From the NCBI GenBank assembly GCA_014304965.1, contig JACRTZ010000147.1, positions 1 to 11,788 on the forward strand: a DNA stretch of 11,788 nucleotides, read 5' to 3'. Below the pieces are notes generated by a model that was not told where the DNA came from, ran no database searches, and worked only from the letters and a program-made list of their open reading frames with translations. The translations under genes and the position numbers were made by a program. The number at the start of each line of letters is the position of its first letter. Position 1 is the first letter of the stretch. Below are positions 1 to 5,480 of this stretch, in pieces. This DNA is from Vulcanimicrobiota bacterium (GTDB lineage Bacteria > Vulcanimicrobiota > Vulcanimicrobiia > Vulcanimicrobiales > Vulcanimicrobiaceae).

Positions 1-443
1 ATCATACGGTCCCGGCGCCGTTCTGGGCAGGCGTTCTCATGCCCGGCGCATTCTTTGCATTATTGTATCTTTGGCCGTTTATCGAACGGCGTTTTACCCA
101 CGACGGTGAGCCGCATCAACTCCTCGATCATCCTTCGGATGCGTCATGGCGCACCGGGATCGGCGCGGCCGTCTTGACCTTTGCGGTCGTTCTCACGTTT
201 GCCGGCAGCGACGACGTTGCATCCACATTGTTGTCGATTTCCGTAGAGCGCTTAGTAACGATCTTCCAGTGGTTGGTCTTCATCTTGCCGGTTGTCGTCG
301 GCTTTTTGACCTATCAGGTCGCGCGGGAAGTGCACGCTCGCCGAGAGACCCTGCATCCGCGGGAGCCTCGCGTCGTATACTCCCGCGATGAAGCGGGCGG
401 TTTCGTCGAGCAACCGGAGTCCGTCGCGGAGCGGGAGTCATGA
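1..443 (+). CDS. qcrB: Menaquinol-cytochrome c reductase cytochrome b subunit QcrB, C-terminal part (5' truncated)
   Basis: This is the C-terminal end of the membrane cytochrome b subunit of a bcc-type menaquinol:cytochrome c reductase. The frame is open from position 3 to the TGA at 441-443 with no upstream stop, so the gene begins outside the window; the ATG at 39 is internal. Visible features are PGAFFALLYLWPFIERRFT, then HQLLDHPSDASWRTGIGAA, then a membrane segment ending in FAGSDD, and a last helix around WLVFILPVVVGFLTY. From memory of the family, the LWPF-E-RFT / LLD-P-D-WRT-G-G pattern is typical of actinobacterial QcrB rather than proteobacterial PetB. The heme-ligand histidines lie in the missing N-terminal part. 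The stop overlaps the ctaG start as ATGA, which suggests translational coupling. The Rieske subunit gene is probably just upstream (inference). Confidence 0.88.
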   Translation, partial: HTVPAPFWAGVLMPGAFFALLYLWPFIERRFTHDGEPHQLLDHPSDASWRTGIGAAVLTFAVVLTFAGSDDVASTLLSISVERLVTIFQWLVFILPVVVGFLTYQVAREVHARRETLHPREPRVVYSRDEAGGFVEQPESVAERES

Positions 444-1276
444 ACGTCTCGCTCGCGGCGATGCTCGCTCTTGCTCTGGCAGTCTACGTTCGTCTGACGG
501 TCCGGTATAATGCGCGTCATACCCACCCGCTCAGTCGTTGGTATCTTGCGGCATTCGCGGGTGCCATAACGACTCTATGGCTCGCGCTGCAACCTCCGCT
601 CGAGCCGCTGGTCGATGCGTCATTCCTATATCACATGACGCAACACATGCTCTTGATTTACGTCGCGGCTCCGCTCTTGCTTTTGAGCGCACCCGTGATG
701 CTCGTGCTCGGGGCGCTTACGCCGGAGCCTGCACGGCGAGCAGGCAGACTGCTTCGCTCGCCGGTCATGCGTTTTATGACGTTCCCGGTTTTCACGTGGC
801 TGTTTTTTACCGCCGCCATGTGGGGCACGCATCTTTCGGGACTCTATCAAGCGGCTTTGGAGCATTCGGTGATTCATTTCTTCGAGCACGGGTTGTTTCT
901 TTTTGCCGCTCTCTTATTTTGGCAAGCCATCATCCATATCGGCCCGGTGTCGTGGCCGATGAATTTTTCCTTGCGCATTGTGTACGTCTTTCTCGCGATG
1001 CCACAAAGTGCGTTCTTGGGTCTGGCTCTCTTCCAAAGCGGCTACGTCCTTTATCCGCATTACGTCGCGACTCAAGGATCGGTCGCTCAGGCGCTGGCGG
1101 ATCAGCGCAACGGCGGAGCCTTGATGTGGATTGCCGGAGGCCTCCTGCTCTTCATCATCTTCATGATAGCCGCTGCAATGTGGGGATATCACGAACGTCG
1201 CCTAGGCGAACGCTTGGACGCCCAACTCGATCGCGATCTCCTTCCATCCTTTGGGAGCGTCGCACGTGAAAGTTGA
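440..1276 (+). CDS. ctaG: Cytochrome c oxidase assembly protein CtaG (caa3_CtaG family)
   Basis: This is a 278-residue polytopic membrane protein of the caa3-type CtaG family, which acts in maturation of the copper centres of heme-copper oxidases. It is not the Cox11-type CtaG. Family signatures are visible: YHMTQHMLL at residues 64-72 (H65, H69), W128-G-T-H131, VIHFFEHGLF at 144-153 (H146, H150), and the conserved DQRNGGALMW at 221-230. About seven hydrophobic segments are present, and the tail after residue 250 is charged and probably cytoplasmic. The ATG at 440 has a GGAG at 428-431 with an 8-nt spacer and overlaps the qcrB stop by 4 nt. Its last 11 nt overlap the qcrC start. Its place between qcrB and qcrC differs from the classic actinobacterial qcrCAB order. 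The assignment rests on motifs and on its oxidase-operon neighbours. Confidence 0.92.
   Translation: MNVSLAAMLALALAVYVRLTVRYNARHTHPLSRWYLAAFAGAITTLWLALQPPLEPLVDASFLYHMTQHMLLIYVAAPLLLLSAPVMLVLGALTPEPARRAGRLLRSPVMRFMTFPVFTWLFFTAAMWGTHLSGLYQAALEHSVIHFFEHGLFLFAALLFWQAIIHIGPVSWPMNFSLRIVYVFLAMPQSAFLGLALFQSGYVLYPHYVATQGSVAQALADQRNGGALMWIAGGLLLFIIFMIAAAMWGYHERRLGERLDAQLDRDLLPSFGSVARES
1253..1257 (+). promoter_or_regulatory. Ribosome binding site deciding the qcrC start
   Basis: GGGAG lies inside the end of ctaG, 8 nt before the GTG at 1266. It favours GTG 1266 over the in-frame TTG at 1251 and leaves a normal signal-peptide N terminus (short basic start, then a hydrophobic run). Confidence 0.55.
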
Positions 1277-1706
1277 CCGTAGATTCCGGCGAGGGGCGTG
1301 CTACGCGCTCGGACTCTTTTTCGTCCTCGTGACGACCGTAAGGGCCGCCACGGGCTCGGATGCCGAAACGGGCAAAACCCTGTACGCGATCCACTGTTCG
1401 TCGTGCCATGGCGCGACCTTGTATGGCTCCGTAAACGCGCCGAGCTTGCGCAACGTGAGCCGTGCTGCGCTCGATTTTTGGCTCGGCACCGGTCGCATGC
1501 CGGCCCATCTGCCTTACGCTCAAGACATACATCAGAGACCAATTTTTTCGCCTGCACAAATTGCTAGCCTCACCGAATTCGTCATGTCGCAATCGCGCGG
1601 AAGTACGATCATGCCACACGTCGATAATACCGGCGATCTCGTTCGCGGTCGCACGTTGTTCATAATGAATTGTGCGGCGTGCCATGGCGTGACAGGGTCG
1701 GGATGA
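1266..1706 (+). CDS. qcrC: Diheme cytochrome c subunit QcrC, N-terminal part ending at an in-frame TGA
   Basis: This is the diheme c-type cytochrome of the bcc complex, which takes electrons from the Rieske centre and hands them to CuA of the oxidase. Counting from GTG 1266, residues about 12-28 form an export or anchor segment. The first heme site is CSSCH (44-48) with GRMP (M78 the probable axial ligand), and the second is CAACH (136-140). The frame then meets TGA at 1704-1706, codon 147, inside a GVTGSG stretch. In family members the sequence normally continues with another glycine-rich segment, and here the same frame does continue with perfect QcrC-like sequence to 1997 (next entry). A product stopping here has both heme attachment sites but lacks the second axial Met and the C-terminal membrane anchor. 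The start overlaps ctaG by 11 nt. Family call is firm; whether the gene is functional is not. Confidence 0.85.
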   Translation: MKVDRRFRRGACYALGLFFVLVTTVRAATGSDAETGKTLYAIHCSSCHGATLYGSVNAPSLRNVSRAALDFWLGTGRMPAHLPYAQDIHQRPIFSPAQIASLTEFVMSQSRGSTIMPHVDNTGDLVRGRTLFIMNCAACHGVTGSG

Positions 1707-1997
1707 TCGGTCGGCTACGCCCAGGAAGCGCCGTCGCTGGATCGTGCGACCGTTCTGCAAGTTGCCGAGGCGGTCCGCACGGGACCCGGCGTGATGCCGC
1801 AATTCAACGAACGCACGCTCTCGAACCGCGACCTCAACGATATCATCCGCTACGTCAACGTTCTGCAAACCCGTCCAGCCAACACCGGCGGAATCGCTTC
1901 GGAAGGGCTCGGACCGGTTGCGGAAGGGCTCATCGCGTGGGTCTTCGGCATGGGCGCCTTGCTCGTCGTCGTTCGGTTGATCGGCAGCGATGCGTAA
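1707..1997 (+). pseudogene. qcrC: QcrC C-terminal part, same frame beyond the TGA (axial Met and membrane anchor)
   Basis: The frame of qcrC stays open after the TGA for 96 codons to TAA at 1995-1997. It holds a YAQEAPSLDRAT segment, GPGVMPQF with M177 as the expected second heme axial ligand, an LSNRDLNDIIRYVNVL helix, and a GLGPVAEGLIAWVFGMG membrane anchor. These are the usual last parts of QcrC in the right order and spacing. With the TGA read as an amino acid the protein would be 243 residues, near the usual length. The only defect is one codon, TGA where GGA (Gly) would be the simplest alternative; no frameshift is involved. The part could be expressed by readthrough, be dead because of a nonsense mutation, or be artefactually split by a sequencing or assembly error. 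A separate start inside it (GTG 1791 or ATG 1794) has no heme site and is unlikely to be used alone. It overlaps ctaC by 8 nt. Confidence 0.8.
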
Positions 1998-2727
1998 CGT
2001 ACGGTTCGTTGCAACGACCGCGCTGTTACTGCCTCTGGCGGGGTGCGGCGTTTACGGTCTGCCCAACGGAGCGACGCAGCAGGCCCAAACCATGCACCTG
2101 GATTGGGTGGTATTCTCCGACGCAGGCCTCGTCGTCGCCGTCTTGTTGTTCGCCCTCATTATCGCTCCGCTCATTCTGTGGCGGCGGCGCAGCGATGCGT
2201 ACCCTCCGCAGTTCAATCGCAACAACAGATGGGAGATCGCGTACACCGGCATACCGCTGCTCATGGTGATTGGACTGTTCGCGTTTACGTTCTGGGACGA
2301 GGAGATCGTCGAGCGAATTACCGCCCACCCGGCTAATACCGTCGACGTGGTTGGATTTCAATGGTCGTGGCGCTTTCACTATCACAATACGAATATCGAC
2401 GTCGTCGGGACGCCGCAGAGCCCCCCACAGCTCGTCTTGCCGGTCGATGAGACAACGCGCATTGACCTAACCTCGAGCGACGTCAATCACGCCTTTTGGA
2501 TTCCAGCATTCCTCTTCAAGCGCGATGCGATTGCCGGTATCTCGAACCACTTCGATCTGCAGCCGACACGTCTGGGCGTTTATCGCGGTGTGTGCGCCGA
2601 GTTTTGCGGCCTGGATCATGCGCTGATGTCATTTACCGTTCGCGTGGTTAGCCGTGGAGATTTTGCGCGATGGCTGCGCAACGGTGGTTCTAGCGCGATC
2701 CTTTCCGCCAAAGGAGCTTCTCTATGA
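1990..2727 (+). CDS. ctaC: Cytochrome c oxidase subunit II (CuA subunit), lipoprotein
   Basis: This 245-residue protein carries the CuA electron-entry site of an aa3-type oxidase. It opens with a short basic N terminus, a hydrophobic stretch and the lipobox LAGC (C19), so the mature form should be an acylated lipoprotein, as in actinobacterial CtaC. Two membrane helices follow (about 43-64 and 83-102). FQWSWRF (123-129) is the conserved aromatic motif for electron transfer to subunit I. The CuA ligands are complete: H167 in VNHAFWIP, then C202, E204, C206, H210 and M213 in CAEFCGLDHALM. No fused cytochrome c domain follows, so this is not a caa3-type subunit II. The start overlaps the end of qcrC by 8 nt, and the stop overlaps ctaD as ATGA. 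Confidence 0.95.
   Translation: MRNVRFVATTALLLPLAGCGVYGLPNGATQQAQTMHLDWVVFSDAGLVVAVLLFALIIAPLILWRRRSDAYPPQFNRNNRWEIAYTGIPLLMVIGLFAFTFWDEEIVERITAHPANTVDVVGFQWSWRFHYHNTNIDVVGTPQSPPQLVLPVDETTRIDLTSSDVNHAFWIPAFLFKRDAIAGISNHFDLQPTRLGVYRGVCAEFCGLDHALMSFTVRVVSRGDFARWLRNGGSSAILSAKGASL
2711..2716 (+). promoter_or_regulatory. Strong ribosome binding site for ctaD
   Basis: AAGGAG lies within the last codons of ctaC with a 7-nt spacer to the ATG at 2724. It is the best Shine-Dalgarno sequence I see in the operon and suggests high translation of the catalytic subunit beyond simple stop-start coupling. Confidence 0.65.
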
Positions 2728-4367
2728 CGACTACGACCGTGACCGCGCCCGCGCCCGGCACGAGTCTTGTGCGCCACGGGGTCATCGCATGGCTGAGTTC
2801 CACAGATCATAAGCATATCGGCATCCTGTACATGTGTACGAGCATCTTCTACTTCTTGGTCGCCGGGCTGCTCGCGATGACCATTCGAGCACAGCTCATC
2901 CAACCGAATATGACGCTTCTCGGTCCGCATCAGTACGCAGAAATCTTTACGCTGCACGGAACGGCGATGATCTTTCTCTCGATCGTACCCTTCGCGCTCG
3001 GCCTGGCCAACTTTCTCATTCCTTTGCAAATCGGCGCGCCCGACATGGCGTTTCCGCGCTTGAACGCGTTTGCATACTGGATTTTCTTCTTCGGTGGCCT
3101 GACTATCTTTAGCGGCGTCCTCGTGAACGGTGGGGCAGCCGCGACCGGTTGGACCGCCTTCGCCCCTCTCTCGGACATTCGGATATCTACAGGAGGCGGT
3201 CAGGACCTGTGGATCGTCGGCCTCCTCATGACGAGCGTCTCGGGAATACTCACCGCCGTCAATTTTATCACGACGACGTTTCTCTATCGCGCGCCCGGTA
3301 TGACGATGTGGCGTCTCCCGGTCTTTACCTGGGAGATGATCGCGACGTCATTGATGATCCTGCTCGCGTTCCCGAGCTTGGCTGCGGTCCTTGCGCTCTT
3401 ATTCATAGACCGCAACTTCGGCGGCCAATTCTTTGATGCCGGCGCGGGGGGGAATCCCGTTCTCTACAAGCATTTGTTTTGGTTCTTCGGGCATCACGAA
3501 GTCTACATCATGATCCTCCCCTACTTCGGCGTCATCACGGAGATCATACCCGTCTTCTCACGCAAACCGCTCTTCGGATATACTGGCTTGGTGCTTTCCG
3601 CCTTTGCAATCGCAGGTCTCTCGATGGGCGTCTGGGCGCATCACATGTTTACCACGGGCGCCGTCGCGAACTTATTCTTTTCAGGAGTCTCGTTTCTGAT
3701 CGCCGTGCCGACCGGAATCAAGTTCTTCAACTGGATCGGCACGATGTGGAAGGGCTCGATCATCTTGACGACACCCATGCTCTTCGCTGTCGGTTTTATG
3801 CTCAACTTCTTGATCGGCGGCATCACCGGCGTCATGATTGCGTCGCCGCCTCTCGACTTTCATGCTGAAGACACATACTTTCTCATCGCGCATATGCACT
3901 ACGTGCTCGGGGGTGGAAGCCTATTCGCGATCTTTGGAGCGATCTATTTTTGGTTCCCCAAAATCTTCGGCGTTCAGCTGTCTGAGCGTCTCGGGAAATG
4001 GTGTTTCGGATTGCTCTTCATCGGCTTCAACACGACATTTTTTGTGATGCATATCCTCGGCATGATGGGTATGCCGCGGCGAATCTATACGTATCCCGCA
4101 TTACAAGGATGGGGCGAGTTGAATTTTATCGCGACGGTGGGGTCCTGGATAATGGCCGCCGGCGTCTTCGTTTTCATCTGGGACGTCGTTAGCGCGTCGC
4201 TGGCCCGCAAGGGCGTCGCGGACGATCCATGGGGCGGCAATTCTCTGGAGTGGTGGACGACATCGCCCCCGCCAGAGCAGAACTTCACGTCGTTACCGCC
4301 CATCCGCTCCGAACGGCCCGTTTTCGATGCCAAACATCCGGAGCTCGCAAGGCGCACCGGGAAATGA
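2724..4367 (+). CDS. ctaD: Cytochrome c oxidase subunit I (aa3-type, A1-like)
   Basis: This 547-residue subunit reduces O2 at the heme a3/CuB centre and pumps protons. Ligands are in place: H78 (HGTAM) and H392 for heme a, H390 for heme a3 (AHMHYV), and H257, H306 and H307 for CuB, with Y261 as the cross-linked tyrosine. The D channel shows N96 and D107 (GAPDMAFPRLN) and E259; the K channel shows K333 (PTGIKFFNW). The arginine pair for the heme propionates is at 452-453 (MPRR). E259 next to the CuB site makes this an A1-type pump. Two departures from consensus are visible. Residue 258 is His in GHHEVY, where Pro is nearly universal, and residue 391 is Met where Phe is usual in AHFHYV. The sequence resembles actinobacterial CtaD (WIGTMWKG, PPLDFH-x-x-DTYF). 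There is no fused subunit III; the C-terminal tail after 500 is soluble. It overlaps both neighbours by 4 nt. Confidence 0.97.
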   Translation: MTTTTVTAPAPGTSLVRHGVIAWLSSTDHKHIGILYMCTSIFYFLVAGLLAMTIRAQLIQPNMTLLGPHQYAEIFTLHGTAMIFLSIVPFALGLANFLIPLQIGAPDMAFPRLNAFAYWIFFFGGLTIFSGVLVNGGAAATGWTAFAPLSDIRISTGGGQDLWIVGLLMTSVSGILTAVNFITTTFLYRAPGMTMWRLPVFTWEMIATSLMILLAFPSLAAVLALLFIDRNFGGQFFDAGAGGNPVLYKHLFWFFGHHEVYIMILPYFGVITEIIPVFSRKPLFGYTGLVLSAFAIAGLSMGVWAHHMFTTGAVANLFFSGVSFLIAVPTGIKFFNWIGTMWKGSIILTTPMLFAVGFMLNFLIGGITGVMIASPPLDFHAEDTYFLIAHMHYVLGGGSLFAIFGAIYFWFPKIFGVQLSERLGKWCFGLLFIGFNTTFFVMHILGMMGMPRRIYTYPALQGWGELNFIATVGSWIMAAGVFVFIWDVVSASLARKGVADDPWGGNSLEWWTTSPPPEQNFTSLPPIRSERPVFDAKHPELARRTGK

Positions 4368-4741
4368 TCACTGGTCGCAGACTCTTTGTTTCCTCGGCCG
4401 TATTCGGCATCGTCATTGCGATCGTCCACTGGTTCAGTTCGCGCGATTACGACGGTACGATTTTACTCGGCGTGATGGCGACGGCGCTCGCCTTTGCGGC
4501 GAGCTATATGTTTGTCGCGGAACGCGAGGCGCAACTCGTGGGCGACCGCAAGGACGCCTCAAATGCCGACGTAAAAGGCGAACGTTTGGGCGTTTTCACG
4601 GTGGCAACGCCCTGGTCGCTGTTGGCGGCGTTCGGCGCATGTTTGCTGCTGATCGGGCTCGCGGTTTTTCCTGTGTTGGGCGTGGCCGGCGGCGCAGTGT
4701 TGGGTTTCGGGCTTTTTCAGCTTGTGCGAGAGAGCCGCTGA
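4364..4741 (+). CDS. ctaF: Cytochrome c oxidase subunit IV (CtaF-like)
   Basis: This 125-residue membrane protein directly follows ctaD. It has four hydrophobic segments (about 7-24, 31-52, 82-102 and 104-121) with a charged, Asp/Lys-rich loop at 53-75. The pattern of a helix, a GTILLG... helix, a polar linker and a GVFTVATPW segment matches the small actinobacterial-type oxidase subunit IV, which has no catalytic cofactor and is thought to stabilise the complex. The ATG at 4364 overlaps the ctaD stop (ATGA). The frame extends upstream to 4229, but that part overlaps ctaD and is not hydrophobic, so I reject the longer form. Recognition rests on position, size and topology more than on motifs, since this family diverges fast. 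Confidence 0.75.
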   Translation: MITGRRLFVSSAVFGIVIAIVHWFSSRDYDGTILLGVMATALAFAASYMFVAEREAQLVGDRKDASNADVKGERLGVFTVATPWSLLAAFGACLLLIGLAVFPVLGVAGGAVLGFGLFQLVRESR

Positions 4742-4744
4742 CGT

Positions 4745-4748
4745 GGAG
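4745..4748 (+). promoter_or_regulatory. Ribosome binding site deciding the start of the small cytochrome c
   Basis: GGAG with a 6-nt spacer to the GTG at 4755 favours that start over the in-frame TTG at 4722 and GTG at 4743. The signal sequence then begins right after the start codon. Confidence 0.5.
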
Positions 4749-4754
4749 CTGAGG

Positions 4755-5105
4755 GTGAGTCGCTCGTTATGGATATGCATCGTTGCGAGTTGCGTTGCGG
4801 CTCTCTACGCGTGCTCCTCGCATACCGGAAGCACTGCGTCAACGGCCCATTCGCCACCGGCTCAAAGGAGCGTTGACCTGAGCCGCGGCGCGAAGGTATT
4901 CGCGGCGAATTGCGCGTCATGTCACGGCGCAACGGGGCGCGAAGGTGGCGTAGGGCCGTCTCTTACCCACGAGAATCGCAAGATGAACGCGGAGAGCATG
5001 ATCGCCTGGGTCGAGAATCCGCAACCGCCTATGCCCAAACTCTATCCGTCGGCGCTAAGCGACCAAGACGTTGCAGATGTGGCTGCTTACGTCGGATCTC
5101 TCTAA
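4755..5105 (+). CDS. Membrane-anchored monoheme cytochrome c (probable lipoprotein)
   Basis: This 116-residue class I cytochrome c probably ferries electrons to or near the oxidase on the outer face of the membrane. From GTG 4755 it has a hydrophobic leader (residues 4-19) ending in LYAC (C20), a plausible lipobox, followed by a low-complexity Ser/Thr/Ala/Pro linker (21-38). The heme domain then has CASCHG (53-58), GVGPSLT (65-71) and PPMPKLYP with M93 as the likely axial ligand, and ends with the helix DQDVADVAAYVGSL. Size and motifs fit a short single-heme carrier on a flexible tether. It starts 13 nt after the ctaF stop, so it belongs to the operon. Bcc-aa3 supercomplexes normally pass electrons through diheme QcrC without a separate carrier, so its presence beside an interrupted qcrC is notable. 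Which partner it serves is not visible. Confidence 0.85.
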   Translation: MSRSLWICIVASCVAALYACSSHTGSTASTAHSPPAQRSVDLSRGAKVFAANCASCHGATGREGGVGPSLTHENRKMNAESMIAWVENPQPPMPKLYPSALSDQDVADVAAYVGSL

Positions 5106-5200
5106 GATGCGGCAGATCTGCACGTCCCAACGCGAAGACACGAGTAGGCCGCGACAACCCCATCGCGGGCGTGACGTCCGTTAGCGTAAATGCGCCCTTA

Positions 5201-5406
5201 TCAGACCTCGAGAAGATCGCGACCGACGACGATTCGCCGCCGAAATCCTTACGTATGGGGTCGGACCAGTCGGCATCGGTGAGCGTCGGATCGAAGGACG
5301 GCACGAAGTGGGTCAGCGCGAGACGCTTGACGCCCGCGGCAGCGGCGGCCTTGCCGACTTGCGTGACGTCGGTATGCGCGGCGACAATGTGCTCGCGTAG
5401 AGAGAG
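5201..5406 (-). pseudogene. C-terminal remnant of a metallo-beta-lactamase-fold hydrolase, frameshifted
   Basis: Reading leftward from 5406, the minus strand gives LSLREHIVAAHTDVTQVGKA, then AGVKRLALTHFVPSFDP, then LTDADW and IRKDFGGE. This is the usual C-terminal end of RNase Z/arylsulfatase-like metallo-hydrolases, with the TH of LTH as a metal ligand. The expected last residues IVVGRDLLEV and a TGA at 5201-5203 are present but one frame off. A single missing A near 5231-5235 (GAATC where GAAATC would keep frame) explains this. Upstream a TGA at 5407-5409 closes the frame, and none of the N-terminal domain, including the HxHxDH motif, is found nearby. About 68 codons of a normally roughly 250-300-residue protein remain, so I call it a decayed fragment. 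It sits between the respiratory operon and the large secreted-protein gene. Confidence 0.7.
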
Positions 5407-5429
5407 TCACGACGGCTCCGCCTGAAAAT

Positions 5430-5461
5430 GGAGACGGACGAAGATCGCTTCGTCCATCTCC
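5430..5461 (-). terminator. Rho-independent terminator of the large secreted-protein gene
   Basis: A 14-bp stem (5430-5443 with 5448-5461) with a 4-nt loop starts 20 nt after the stop codon of the minus-strand gene. On the minus strand the single imperfect pair (5435/5456) is a G-U wobble and the stem is followed at once by ATTTTC. On the plus strand that pair is a C-A mismatch and the T run is 5 nt further off. The structure therefore favours termination of leftward transcription. Confidence 0.7.
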
Positions 5462-5480
5462 TCGGATTTTGCCGCCCGCT

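Noticed and set aside
1704..1706. Selenocysteine at the qcrC TGA
   Set aside because: The family residue here is Gly-like, not Cys, and I see no convincing hairpin directly after the TGA. A bacterial SECIS search would settle it.
1670..2269. A 199-codon plus-strand frame across the qcrC/ctaC junction
   Set aside because: It overlaps the qcrC C-terminal part and ctaC in another frame, and its sequence is Arg/Ser-rich without motifs.
1..5105. Genome-wide recoding of TGA as an amino acid
   Set aside because: qcrB, ctaG, ctaC, ctaD, ctaF and moeA all end at TGA exactly where their families end, so TGA is a normal stop in this genome.
5112..5121. Palindrome GCAGATCTGC as an operator
   Set aside because: It is a single 10-bp palindrome with no second copy and no promoter in sight; chance is sufficient.
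5149..5168. Hairpin CCGCGA/TCGCGG after the small cytochrome gene as operon terminator
   Set aside because: It has a 6-bp stem with an 8-nt loop and no T run on either strand, so support is too weak.
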